Shown here in pieces: positions 10,890 to 20,010 of a stretch of DNA of 52,854 nt. The translations under genes and the position numbers were made by a program. The notes below the pieces were generated by a model, which searched no databases, had not been told where the DNA came from, and worked only from the letters and a program-made list of their open reading frames with translations. The DNA is from Verrucomicrobiota bacterium (GTDB taxonomy: Bacteria > Verrucomicrobiota > Verrucomicrobiia > Limisphaerales > CAIMTB01). The stretch spans positions 1 to 52,854 of the forward strand of contig CAUJJW010000300.1 in assembly GCA_963205105.1 (NCBI GenBank), in the 5' to 3' direction. Within the stretch, counting starts at the first letter, position 1; the number at the start of each line of letters is the position of its first letter.

Positions 10890-11393
10890 GGCAGGGGGTT
10901 CCTCGTGGCGTCGGCGGTGCTTGAGCCGGAGCGACCTCTCGCATCGGCGGCGAGGAGCATGCTCGGCTGGACTGCCGGGGTGCGAGCGAGGGCGAAACCC
11001 CGTGGCTCGACCACGGGGAACTGCGGCGGAGGTTGTTGTAGGGGATGAACCATGCGGACTTCCATGGCGTACCATGCATGGGGCGTGCCAGATGGGAAAA
11101 GGCGCTGAGTTCGGCCGGATGATCGCAATCCATCGCAGAGGCCACTCGGCTTGTCGCAGCGTTCGACGGGCTTCTGTTGGTTGTGCGAGCAGGACTGGAG
11201 TGAAGGAGTTTCCCAATATCGGGACAGACACGTCCCGGCAATCGAACGCCTGGCGTGGCTCAGGATGGGGGGGCGGGACGTCCACTGCCGCCGATGCGTG
11301 GTTCCCGACTGGAGGGGTTGGAACCTAGTGGTGTCGGAAACGTGAATAGTTATTCACTGGCCGGACGCACGGTCGTCACCTGGGGGCGGTTGG
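10890..11393. other. 504-bp divergent intergenic region
   Basis: It separates the minus-strand ABC operon from the plus-strand lipid genes. Overlapping open frames exist on both strands but none shows domain sense or a start context, so I regard the stretch as regulatory or spacer DNA. The one strong signal is the palindrome at 11342-11357. I could not place convincing -35/-10 boxes for either direction. Confidence 0.5.
11342..11357. promoter_or_regulatory. 16-bp perfect palindrome, candidate operator
   Basis: GTGAATA-GT-TATTCAC, a perfect 7-bp inverted repeat with a 2-bp centre, lies 36 bases upstream of the glycosyltransferase/PHP start in otherwise GC-rich DNA. Size and AT-rich half-sites fit a dimeric repressor of TetR or similar type. 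No regulator gene is adjacent. It could serve either divergent unit. Confidence 0.5.
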
Positions 11394-13361
11394 ATGTGTG
11401 CGGTGAAAGTGCTCATCCTGACGGCAAGTTTCGGGGATGGTCATAACGCGGCGGCGCGGAATCTCCGCAACGCCTTGGAGAGGTTGGCTCCGGAGGATGG
11501 CCAGGTCGAGGTACTGGATCTTCTGGAGGCAGCCTACGGACGGCTGAACCACCTGGCCTGCGCGGCTTATCTCGGGTTGGTTCGCCACGCGCCATCGCTG
11601 TGGCGCACGGTTTATCAACTGGTCGACGCCGCACCCAGCCTATCCGCCGCCGGTTCGTGGTCCCGACTGCGGCGAACATTGGAGGACGTTCTCGCGGCTG
11701 CGCAACCCGACGTGGTGGTTTCGACCTACCCGGTTTACGCGGACGTGGTTGCCGAACTCTATCGGGACCATGCCGAACGGCCCTTCCAGTTCGTCACCAT
11801 CGTTACCGACTCACTGACCATCCACTCGGCATGGTATCAGAGTCCGAGCGATTGTTGGTGTGTCGCGAATGAGGCTACCGCGGAAGTCCTGGTCCGGGGA
11901 GGCGTGCCTTCGGATCGCGTCGCCGTCACCGGGTTTCCGGTGAGTCCGACGTTTCATGATGAAGCGGGAGTCGAGGTGGAGGAGCCCGTGGGTGGGGCTG
12001 CCCGGCGCATTCTCTACATGGTGAACACTGGACGGCCGAAACTGGGGCGCACGCTGGAAGAACTGCTTGCGCTCCCGCGAGTGCACCTGACGGTCGCGGT
12101 AGGGAGAGACAGCGAACTGAGGTCGCGTCTTCACCAACGGCTGGACGCCTATGGTGACCGGGTACGGTTGCTGGGTTGGACGAACCTGATGCCGCGCCTC
12201 CTTTTGTCGCATCATTTGGTCATCGGCAAAGCTGGCGGAGCGAGCGTGCAGGAGGCGATTGCCGCCCGCTGTCCGATGATCGTGAACCAGACGATCCCGG
12301 GGCAGGAGGAAGGCAACGCCCGTTTGATCGCTGAGGAAGGCTTCGGGTGCGTGGTCGACGGGCGTCGCGAGACGATCGCTGCGGTGGAACGAGCCTTCTC
12401 GGACCGGGCGCGTGTCTGGAGGGAATGGCGCGAACGCATGACCCAGGCGAGCCGACCGGACGCGGCGTATCGGATTGCCGAGATGGTGTTGGCGGATGGA
12501 AGGGACGGGGTGTGCAAACCGCTGTTCCGTGGTTGGGCGGCAGGTGCCGTGGGTGGGCCGGCGATCGTTTCGGCATCATCTGCTTCGAGGCCGCTGCTGT
12601 GCGACTTTCATACCCACACCAACTATTCCGACGGCAAGCTGACGGTGTCGGAGTTGGTGGATTTCTATGGAAGGCACGGTTTTGACTGCATCTGCGTCAC
12701 GGACCATCTCGCCGACCCGCGGCGTGTGATCGGAAAGCTCAGCCGGCTCAGTGGTCTCACGCTCAGTCCGGTTCAGGTCGACGAGTACTTTGAGGTCATT
12801 GCCCGGGAGGCCAGGCGAGCCTGGAATCGATACGGGATGATCGTGATGACCGGGATCGAGTTCAACAAGGACGGCTGCCGTGCGCGCAGTTCGGCGCACC
12901 TGCTCGGCATCGGGTTGAATGAGCCCATTCCTGCCAACCTCGATTTGCCGGAGACGATCGCCAGGATTCACGCACAGGGTGGGCTGGCGGTGGCCTCACA
13001 TCCGCATGTGATGAAAAGCGAGTGGGGCAAGAACACGCTCTATCTCTGGGAGAATCAGGAAACCTTCGCACCGCTCCTGGACGCGTGGGAGATTGCGAAT
13101 CGCGAGAACATCTTTTCCCCGGTGGCTTTGAAGCGGTTGCCGTTCATCGCGAACAGCGATTTTCACAAGCCGAAACACATCTATTCCTGGAAGACCGTAC
13201 TCGATTGTTCCAAGGACCCGGAAGCCATCAAGGAGTGTGTCCGACGCAACGAACGCGTTTCGATCACCCTCTACCGGCGCGACCGACAATTGCGCCATGA
13301 ACCCTTGAGTCTTCCCTTGGATGTTCCGGAGCCGGTCGCTCCCGGTGTCGCTGTCGCTTGA
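11394..13361 (+). CDS. MGDG-synthase-like diacylglycerol glycosyltransferase fused to a PHP phosphoesterase domain
   Basis: 655 residues. Residues about 5-170 are an MGDG-synthase N-terminal domain (LTASFGDGHNAAARNL near the start). Residues about 200-350 are a GT28-type C-lobe with IGKAGGASVQEAIAARCPMI and PGQEEGNARLI, the nucleotide-sugar loop of UgtP/MGD enzymes. After a linker at about 370-402, a PHP domain runs to about 620 with the metal-ligand motifs DFHTHTNYSDG (H406, H408), CVTDH, TGIEFN, ASHPH and NSDFH. Known families: the first transfers glucose or galactose from a UDP-sugar to diacylglycerol; PHP proteins are metal-dependent phosphoesterases. What the PHP part hydrolyses is unknown; a lipid phosphate or nucleotide by-product is inference. 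It is followed 25 bp later by btaA, implying one operon. An alternative GTG start at 11403 is possible. Confidence 0.85.
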   Translation: MCAVKVLILTASFGDGHNAAARNLRNALERLAPEDGQVEVLDLLEAAYGRLNHLACAAYLGLVRHAPSLWRTVYQLVDAAPSLSAAGSWSRLRRTLEDVLAAAQPDVVVSTYPVYADVVAELYRDHAERPFQFVTIVTDSLTIHSAWYQSPSDCWCVANEATAEVLVRGGVPSDRVAVTGFPVSPTFHDEAGVEVEEPVGGAARRILYMVNTGRPKLGRTLEELLALPRVHLTVAVGRDSELRSRLHQRLDAYGDRVRLLGWTNLMPRLLLSHHLVIGKAGGASVQEAIAARCPMIVNQTIPGQEEGNARLIAEEGFGCVVDGRRETIAAVERAFSDRARVWREWRERMTQASRPDAAYRIAEMVLADGRDGVCKPLFRGWAAGAVGGPAIVSASSASRPLLCDFHTHTNYSDGKLTVSELVDFYGRHGFDCICVTDHLADPRRVIGKLSRLSGLTLSPVQVDEYFEVIAREARRAWNRYGMIVMTGIEFNKDGCRARSSAHLLGIGLNEPIPANLDLPETIARIHAQGGLAVASHPHVMKSEWGKNTLYLWENQETFAPLLDAWEIANRENIFSPVALKRLPFIANSDFHKPKHIYSWKTVLDCSKDPEAIKECVRRNERVSITLYRRDRQLRHEPLSLPLDVPEPVAPGVAVA

Positions 13362-13386
13362 GACGCGCAAACCCTCTCGCCTGCCC

Positions 13387-14658
13387 ATGTCCTTCCTACT
13401 CGATCACGCCGAGCCGACTTCACCCTCCGTGCACAGCCTGCCGGGCTTGGCTGTGGAGGATCCGCCCAGGAACCCTCAGCGAGGACGCGGGAAGGTGCTG
13501 ACGCGGCTGGGGCGATGGGCGGATGAGCTTGTGTTTCGCAGGAACCACCAGCATCGCCTCGTGTACAACGCTTGTTGGGAAGATCCGGCGCTGGATCGCG
13601 AGCTGCTGGAATTGGATGCATCGAGTCGCGTGGTGATGATCACGAGTGCCGGGTGCAATGCGCTGGACTATCTCCTCGACGATCCGGCGGAGATCCACGC
13701 GGTGGATGTGAATCCGAAGCAGAACGCCGTTCTGGAACTGAAGATGGCGCTCATCGTCGCCGGATGTTTCGAGGATCTGTTTCTGTCCTTTGGGAAGGGT
13801 TGTCACCCCGCGTTTGCGGAATTGCTGCCCGGACTGCTTACGAGGCTTTCGCCGGAGTCCGCGCGCTTCTGGTTGGCAAAGGCGCACTACCTCCATGGCC
13901 GCCACTTGAAGGGATCTTTCTATTATCACGGTTCTTCCGGGGATGTTGCCTGGGTCCTGAGAACGTTGCTCCTGCGGCGCTTTCGAGGCTTGTGGAAGGA
14001 TGTGGTGAGTCTAATCGAGGCCGAGTCCATCGTCGAACAAAGAGACGCGTTCGCACGTATTGAGCCTCGGTTCTGGAATTTCTTCACGCGCTGGCTGGTG
14101 CAGCGGCCGGCGACGTTGTCGATGTTGGGTGTTCCGGGTGCGCAGGTGGCGCTGATTGCCGAGCAGTGGCCTGGAGGCATGATGGGCTACCTCCGAGATA
14201 AGCTGCGGACCGTGGCGACGGAGCTTCCGATGCGGGACAACTACTTTTGGCGGGTCTACGTTCAGGGTTCCTACACGCGGGATTGCTGTCCGAACTACCT
14301 CAAGCGTGAGAACTTCCTTCGACTGCAGGGCAGGGTGCATCGGGTGCGAACGCATTCCTGTCTGTTGAGCACCTTCCTGCGCAGGAATCCCGGCCGCTAT
14401 TCGCACTACGTGCTACTGGACCATCAGGATTGGCTTGCCGGCCATGATCGGGGTGCACTCGTTGAGGAATGGCGTTTGATTTTGCAGAACAGCCGTCCCG
14501 GAACCCGAGTGCTCTTCCGCTCCGCAGCGCCCCGGGTGGACTTTCTTCCTGCCTTCGTGACCGAGCGGGTGCGGTTGGATCCCGACTGGACCTCGGTGCT
14601 TCACGCACGGGATCGGGTGGGAACTTATGGCAGCCTTCATTTAGGCGAGGTGCGTTGA
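13387..14658 (+). CDS. btaA: BtaA-like S-adenosylmethionine:diacylglycerol 3-amino-3-carboxypropyltransferase
   Basis: 423 residues from the ATG at 13387; an in-frame ATG at 13321 would overlap the upstream gene. The protein matches the DUF3419/BtaA pattern. It has VYNACWEDPALDRELLEL, the SAM-binding region ITSAGCNALDYLLDDP..IHAVDVNPKQNAVLELK, and conserved downstream blocks FYYHGSSGDVAW, DNYFWRVYVQGSYT and YVLLDHQDWL. Length is close to characterised BtaA proteins. Reaction: transfer of the aminocarboxypropyl group of SAM to diacylglycerol, giving diacylglyceryl-homoserine, the first step to the phosphorus-free betaine lipid DGTS. Acts at the cytoplasmic face of the membrane. BtaB follows 14 bp later. 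Confidence 0.88.
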   Translation: MSFLLDHAEPTSPSVHSLPGLAVEDPPRNPQRGRGKVLTRLGRWADELVFRRNHQHRLVYNACWEDPALDRELLELDASSRVVMITSAGCNALDYLLDDPAEIHAVDVNPKQNAVLELKMALIVAGCFEDLFLSFGKGCHPAFAELLPGLLTRLSPESARFWLAKAHYLHGRHLKGSFYYHGSSGDVAWVLRTLLLRRFRGLWKDVVSLIEAESIVEQRDAFARIEPRFWNFFTRWLVQRPATLSMLGVPGAQVALIAEQWPGGMMGYLRDKLRTVATELPMRDNYFWRVYVQGSYTRDCCPNYLKRENFLRLQGRVHRVRTHSCLLSTFLRRNPGRYSHYVLLDHQDWLAGHDRGALVEEWRLILQNSRPGTRVLFRSAAPRVDFLPAFVTERVRLDPDWTSVLHARDRVGTYGSLHLGEVR

Positions 14659-14672
14659 CACCTCACGGAATC

Positions 14673-15374
14673 ATGAGCCCCAGCGAAAGCCTGCAGAGGT
14701 ACTACGCATTTCACGCGAGCCTCTATGACTCCACGCGATGGACCTTTTTGTTTGGCCGATCACGGCTGGTGCAGGAAGTGAAACGACGCTTTCGGCCAGC
14801 CCACATTCTGGAGATTGGCTGCGGGACTGGGGCGAACTTGGCGCATTTGGGTCGCTTGTTTCCGGCGGCCCAACTGACGGGAATCGACACCAGCGCCGAA
14901 ATGCTGCTGATCGCGGAGCGCAAGCTTCGGGGGCTGGGCAACCGGGTGGACCTGCGTGAGGGCTATTACCGCGCTCCATTGGGTTTTCGGCAGGCGCCGG
15001 ACCTGATCTGCTTTTCGTACTGTCTTTCCATGATGGATTCGGGGGTTGGGGAGGCGATTGCCGCTGCCGCCCTCGAGCTGGCACCCGGAGGCCGACTGGC
15101 GGTGGTCGATTTCCATGGCTCGCGCCATCTGTGGTTCCGGAGGTGGATGCGCCTGAATCACGTGCGCATGGACGAGCATGTGCTTCCCCTGCTGAGAGCC
15201 CGGTTCCACGGCGAATGGGTCCTTGTGGAGGGTGCCTATGGGGGCTTGTGGCGGTATTTCCTGTTTTTGGGTCAGTTTCGAAGTGCCGGTGGGGTGTGGC
15301 AGGCCCCTGGGGAGACGAATCTTCCCAGGCAAGAGATCGACGGCGGGAGGGTTACGGAGGCGGGGGTTTGGTGA
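14673..15374 (+). CDS. btaB: BtaB-like SAM-dependent N-methyltransferase
   Basis: 233 residues from ATG at 14673. The frame opens further upstream but only as antisense-free overlap with btaA. A class I methyltransferase fold is evident: motif I ILEIGCGTGANLAHLG, motif II LTGIDTSAEML, and post-motif regions DLICFSYCLSMM and LAPGGRLAVVDFHG. An N-terminal YYAFHASLYDSTRWTFLFGR segment is typical of BtaB. Coupled with the gene upstream, the expected role is three N-methylations of diacylglyceryl-homoserine to DGTS. Betaine lipid synthesis in bacteria is classically induced by phosphate limitation. I could not identify a clear Pho box by eye. The short C-terminal tail (RQEIDGGRVTEAGVW) looks unstructured. 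Confidence 0.85.
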   Translation: MSPSESLQRYYAFHASLYDSTRWTFLFGRSRLVQEVKRRFRPAHILEIGCGTGANLAHLGRLFPAAQLTGIDTSAEMLLIAERKLRGLGNRVDLREGYYRAPLGFRQAPDLICFSYCLSMMDSGVGEAIAAAALELAPGGRLAVVDFHGSRHLWFRRWMRLNHVRMDEHVLPLLRARFHGEWVLVEGAYGGLWRYFLFLGQFRSAGGVWQAPGETNLPRQEIDGGRVTEAGVW

Positions 15375-15536
15375 ACATAGCAAGGCGTCGAAGTTAAGAT
15401 CCTGCGTGTTTGCATTCCGGGTTTGGCCGGTCAGGTCAGCTTCGATTAGTGGGAAGGCCGTGCATGCGCTCCCGGGATGGAGCGGAGCAGCCCGGATTCC
15501 TCCAACCGGTCGCTTCATCCCGGTGAGTGCGGCGCG

Positions 15537-18500
15537 ATGCCAAGTCCGCTTATGCTCCATTCTTTTGCACGCCAACTGTTGCCCCTGGCTCTCAGTCTAC
15601 TGCCGGTCATCGTGGCTGTCGCGGCTGAGAACCGGGCGGTCTTCCCGCAGTCCGTCGCCTCCGGCGATCCGCGTCCGGACAGTGTGATTCTGTGGACGCG
15701 CCTGATGGATACGAACGCTCTGGCATCGGATCAAAGCCTTGAGGTCGAGTTGGCGAAGTCCTCGGATTTTGGAACCCCGGTTCTCCGTCGCACCGACCTC
15801 CTGGCCCGGGCGGCCCATGATGGGAACGTGAAGGTGAAGGTGTCGGGGCTGGAACCCTACACCACCTATTACTATCGCTTTGTCTATCAGGGCACCAACC
15901 ACTCGCCTGTGGGTCGCACCCGCACCGCCCCGGCCCCGGAGTCGGAGCAGCGCGTTCGGTTCGCGTTCATCAATTGTCAGGACTACATCGGCCGCTACTT
16001 CAATACCCTCGCGGATTTGGCGGATCGTGAAGCGGACACCCTCGACTTTGTCGTTCACCTCGGTGACGCGGTCTATGAGACCACGGGAGATCCCTTGTTT
16101 CAGACCGTCGGAGCGTCGAGGACGGTACGCTTTGGGGACACGAATGGTGCCATTTCGCTGGGCAGTGGTTCGGGGGCCTTTCTGGCCGCAAACACCCTGG
16201 ACAACTACCGTGACCTCTACCGCACCTATCGCGCCGACCGGACGCTGCAGCGGGTTTTCGAACTGTTTCCGGTCGTGGCCATCTGGGATGACCACGAATT
16301 CAGCGATGACGGCTTCGGGGACCATGCGACGTACCGGGATGGTCTGAGGAACGAACAGGATGGCGATCGAAAGCGTCGGGCGGAGCAGGCCTTTTTCGAG
16401 TACATGCCGGTGGACATGGGAATGGACACGAATGGCGTGCTCATCGGGGCAGCGGATCTGTACCCCAACACCCGGCTCTACCGTGACCTACGGTTTGGGA
16501 AGTTTCTGCACCTGCTGATGACCGACACGCGGACATTTCGGCCGGATCACTTGATCCCGGAAGACGCCTTTCCGGGTGCGGTGGTGGCCGATGAACCGAC
16601 GCTTTCGGGAATCCTGGGGCCGGCCTGGACGGCGCTTCGTGGATCCTTCGACCCCTACGTGGACCTGGAGCTGCCGGCGTCAGCAAATCTCAAGAACAGC
16701 CTGACCACCATCGTCACCCTGGCCCTGATGCGGGAAGGGTTTCCGCCCGCGGAAGCACCCGCCCGTGCGACGGCGATGACCCGGGGCAAGATCAGTGCGC
16801 GCTATGCCAACGGATTGCTGGCCGCCGCCCAGGTGCCTCCCGCGTTCGACGCCACCGCGCTGGCCAGCCTGCCGCGGGGGTTGACCTTCGTTCTGCTGGG
16901 CAAACAGGACCTTTTCACGTCGTTCGGCAGTCGTTACGCGGTGGCTCGGGACGCCTTTCAAATTTACGCGCAGCTTTTGTTGGCTTCGAACCCTGCATCC
17001 CAAGATCTGCTGGGTTCAGCGCAACGAACTTGGCTGGAAAGCGCGTTGGCCTCCAGTAGCGCTTCATGGAACGTGGTTGGAAGTTCCGTTTCCTTCTGCC
17101 CCATCACCTTTGATTTCGCGAACCCGCCCATCCCACTGCCTCCGGGTTTTCCCGATGAACTGCGCGGAAAGATCCAGCTCAACGCGGACCACTGGGACGG
17201 GTTCCCGCAGGGCCGGCAGTCGGTGCTGGATCTGCTGGCGGCGCACCAGGCCACCGTGATCTCCGGGGACATTCATGCCTCGTTCATCAGCCGGCACGCC
17301 GCCACTGGGGGCCGGGTCGTTCCTGAATTCACCGGCACCTCGGTGTCGTCCGAGAATTTCCGGGAAGCCATCGACAACATTGTCCGGGGCAACCCGGCCA
17401 CCGCCGGTTTGCCGGGGATCGAGCAGTTGGTCGCTGCGACGGACCTCCTGATTGACGATGCAGTGAAGCGACTGCCGGAGTCCGATCTTGTGGGATTGAA
17501 TACCGCGGACCATGGCTACGTGGTTCTCGAAGCCACCGCCGAATCGCTGCGGGCCGTGTATCGCCACATGCCGGGCGGGAACGTGCATGTCGACATGACG
17601 GGAGCGGCGTCGGCGGCGGTTCGGCAGGCGCTGGTTCAAGAGAGTTCGTATGCGGTGACCCGTTCCGGTGCCACGCTGGATGTGGCTGCGGAACCCGTTC
17701 CATCGACCGGCTTTCGATTGCAGGTGCTGCACGCCTCCGACCTGGAGGGCGGTGTGGACTCGATTGGGAACGCGCCGAATTTTGCCGCGGTCGCGGAGAA
17801 ACTCGCGATGGCTGAGCCCAACACGGTGATTCTATCGGCCGGGGACAACTACATTCCCGGTCCCTTCTTCAATGCCGCGGGCGATCCGGCTCTTCGCAGC
17901 ACCCTGGACGCGGTGAACGAAGCCTATTTCGGCGTCACGGGCCTGGACATTCGTGAGACCTCTGGCCGGGCGGACATCACCATCATGAACGTGGTTGGTT
18001 TCGATGCTTCGGCGCTTGGAAACCATGAGTTTGATGCGGGCACTGCCGCCATTCGCGAGATTGTGGGCACCACCTTCTCCGGCGCCGGCTTGGGCGGCGT
18101 TCGGTGGTTGGGGGCTCAGTTTCCCTACCTCAGCGCGAATCTCGATTTCTCGCGGGATGGCAGTCTGAACCCAATCTCCACTTCGGCGATTCTTCCGAAC
18201 ACGGCTTTCCGCTCCACTCCCGCAGACCTGGCGGCCGCGGCAGCTGCGCCGAAGATCGCGGCGGCGACGCTGATCGCCCGGGGTGGCGAAGTGATTGGGG
18301 TGGTGGGAGCGACGACTCCGTTGCTGGGGCAGATCTCGTCGCCGGGCACGACCGCGGTTCGGAATCCCGGTGCCGGCTCGAACGAGATGGCCCCTTTGGC
18401 CAGCCTTCTGCAACCCGTCATCAACCAGCTGCTGGAACGTGGGGTGAACAAGATCGTTTTGGTCTCCCACCTCCAGCAATTGGCGCTGGAACGCGAGTTG

Positions 18501-19955
18501 GTGCCATTGCTGCGCGGGGTGGACATCGCCATCGCTGGCGGTTCGGACTCGATTCTGGCGAACCCGGGCAATCCCTTGAGGCCCGGCGACGCTCCGGTCG
18601 GCTCCTTTCCGATTCTGACCCGCAACGCCGACGGGGACCCGGCTTACGTGGTGAGCACGGACGGCCAGTACAAATATGTGGGACGGCTAGTGGTGGAATT
18701 CGATGCTGCGGGCCGTCTTCTTACCAACAGTCCTGCGCTCGCGATGTCAGGGCCTTACAAGACCGACGACGCGGGAGTCGAAGCGTTGTGGGGCGATCTG
18801 ACCTCGCCGTTTGCGGCGGGAACGCGTGGTGGCGCCGTGCGTCAACTGACGGGCGGGATTCAAGGGATTGTGACGGCCAAGGACGGGGTGATACTCGGGC
18901 GTTCCGAGGTGTATCTCGAGGGCCGCCGGAATGTGGTTCGGACCGAGGAGAGCAATCTGGGCAGTCTGACCGCCGATGCCAATCTGTGGATGGCCAAGCA
19001 GTTCGATCCCTCGGTGGTGGTTTCGGTCAAGAACGGTGGGGGCATTCGCGCGGAGATCGGCGTGGTGGACGGATTCACAGGCGAGCTCAAACCGACCGCG
19101 GCGAATCCGTTGTCCGGGAAGCGGGCCGGAGAAGTTTCACAACTCGACGTGGAGAACAGCCTTCGCTTCAACAACCAACTCTCGCTGGTGACGGTGACGG
19201 CGTCGGAGTTGCGCAGCGTGTTGGAACATGGCGTCGCCGCGACCCGGGACGGCGCCACTCCGGGTCAGTTCCCGCAAGTGAGCGGCGTGGAGTTCATTTA
19301 TGACCCCGCGCGCACCGCCATCCGGTTTGACACCAATGGCAACACCACCACCGCCGGGGAACGCATCCGTCACCTCCGCGTCCGAGGATTGGCTGGTGAA
19401 GTCAACGACACCGTGGTCGAGAACGGTGTCGTGGTGGGTGATCCGGCACGCCTTTTTCGACTGGTCACCTTGAACTTCCTGGCCACCCGCACCACCGCCA
19501 CCCCGGGACTGGGCGGCGACGGTTACCCGCTGGCCGCTTATGGGCGGGACCGGGTGGATTTGGTGGAGGTGCTGACCAACGCCCCTGGCGCATCGACTTT
19601 TGCCGTGGCGGGTAGCGAGCAAGATGCCATGGCCGAGTACCTGATGGCCATTCACGGCACCTTTCCCTACGTGACTCCGGAAACTCTCCCGACGTTGGAT
19701 CGGCGTATCGCCAGCACCGTGAATGCGGCGCCGCGGTTCCTGTCGATCGAGGCGCAGGCCGCGGGAACGGTCCTTCGTATACCGTCCGTTGCGGGGAGGA
19801 ATTACCGGGTGGAATACGCCGATTCGGCTTTGGGCCCGTGGATCGCTCTGCCGAACGGACAATTCACCGGGGATGGAAACGTTCGGGAGGTGGCGGACGC
19901 CACGGCCTCAACCGCAGCGGGCCTCCGTTTCTATCGAATCGCGGAACAACGGTGA
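15537..19955 (+). CDS. Secreted PhoD-type alkaline phosphatase / 5'-nucleotidase fusion
   Basis: 1,472 residues from ATG 15537 (ATG 15552 also plausible; 15477 adds 20 residues before the signal peptide). A hydrophobic signal peptide covers about residues 8-30. PhoD domain to about 660: VFPQSVASGDPRPDSVILWTR, HLGDAVYE (D177), IWDDHEFSDDG (D251, D252, H253) and SGDIHASF (D578, H580). A second metallophosphatase starts at VLHASDLEGG (H732, D735) and includes LSAGDNYIPGPFF and ALGNHEFDAG (N829, H830). A 5'-nucleotidase C-terminal substrate domain follows with VSVKNGGGIRAEIG and FNNQLSLVTVTASELRSVLEHG. The usual GHxH motif is replaced by AGGSDSIL, as in a subgroup of the family. The last about 70 residues (NYRVEYADS...FYRI) resemble a Verrucomicrobial C-terminal module. 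Expected role: releasing phosphate from extracellular phosphoesters and nucleotides. Confidence 0.85.
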   Translation: MPSPLMLHSFARQLLPLALSLLPVIVAVAAENRAVFPQSVASGDPRPDSVILWTRLMDTNALASDQSLEVELAKSSDFGTPVLRRTDLLARAAHDGNVKVKVSGLEPYTTYYYRFVYQGTNHSPVGRTRTAPAPESEQRVRFAFINCQDYIGRYFNTLADLADREADTLDFVVHLGDAVYETTGDPLFQTVGASRTVRFGDTNGAISLGSGSGAFLAANTLDNYRDLYRTYRADRTLQRVFELFPVVAIWDDHEFSDDGFGDHATYRDGLRNEQDGDRKRRAEQAFFEYMPVDMGMDTNGVLIGAADLYPNTRLYRDLRFGKFLHLLMTDTRTFRPDHLIPEDAFPGAVVADEPTLSGILGPAWTALRGSFDPYVDLELPASANLKNSLTTIVTLALMREGFPPAEAPARATAMTRGKISARYANGLLAAAQVPPAFDATALASLPRGLTFVLLGKQDLFTSFGSRYAVARDAFQIYAQLLLASNPASQDLLGSAQRTWLESALASSSASWNVVGSSVSFCPITFDFANPPIPLPPGFPDELRGKIQLNADHWDGFPQGRQSVLDLLAAHQATVISGDIHASFISRHAATGGRVVPEFTGTSVSSENFREAIDNIVRGNPATAGLPGIEQLVAATDLLIDDAVKRLPESDLVGLNTADHGYVVLEATAESLRAVYRHMPGGNVHVDMTGAASAAVRQALVQESSYAVTRSGATLDVAAEPVPSTGFRLQVLHASDLEGGVDSIGNAPNFAAVAEKLAMAEPNTVILSAGDNYIPGPFFNAAGDPALRSTLDAVNEAYFGVTGLDIRETSGRADITIMNVVGFDASALGNHEFDAGTAAIREIVGTTFSGAGLGGVRWLGAQFPYLSANLDFSRDGSLNPISTSAILPNTAFRSTPADLAAAAAAPKIAAATLIARGGEVIGVVGATTPLLGQISSPGTTAVRNPGAGSNEMAPLASLLQPVINQLLERGVNKIVLVSHLQQLALERELVPLLRGVDIAIAGGSDSILANPGNPLRPGDAPVGSFPILTRNADGDPAYVVSTDGQYKYVGRLVVEFDAAGRLLTNSPALAMSGPYKTDDAGVEALWGDLTSPFAAGTRGGAVRQLTGGIQGIVTAKDGVILGRSEVYLEGRRNVVRTEESNLGSLTADANLWMAKQFDPSVVVSVKNGGGIRAEIGVVDGFTGELKPTAANPLSGKRAGEVSQLDVENSLRFNNQLSLVTVTASELRSVLEHGVAATRDGATPGQFPQVSGVEFIYDPARTAIRFDTNGNTTTAGERIRHLRVRGLAGEVNDTVVENGVVVGDPARLFRLVTLNFLATRTTATPGLGGDGYPLAAYGRDRVDLVEVLTNAPGASTFAVAGSEQDAMAEYLMAIHGTFPYVTPETLPTLDRRIASTVNAAPRFLSIEAQAAGTVLRIPSVAGRNYRVEYADSALGPWIALPNGQFTGDGNVREVADATASTAAGLRFYRIAEQR

Positions 19956-19960
19956 GTGGG

Positions 19961-19980
19961 GGCACGGCGGCGGGCGTGCC
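19961..19980. terminator. Hairpin between convergent genes
   Basis: GGCACG (19961-19966) and CGTGCC (19975-19980) form a short GC stem in the 55-bp gap between the converging phosphatase and kinase genes. There is no T-tract, so intrinsic termination is uncertain. Confidence 0.3.
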
Positions 19981-20010
19981 ACAGGGCGTGGAGCCCGGAC
20001 CCCGCACGGC

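Noticed and set aside
10890..11285. N-terminal extension of the ABC ATPase
   Set aside because: The family starts just before the first strand. ATG 10889 has a ribosome binding site and the upstream segment has no domain.
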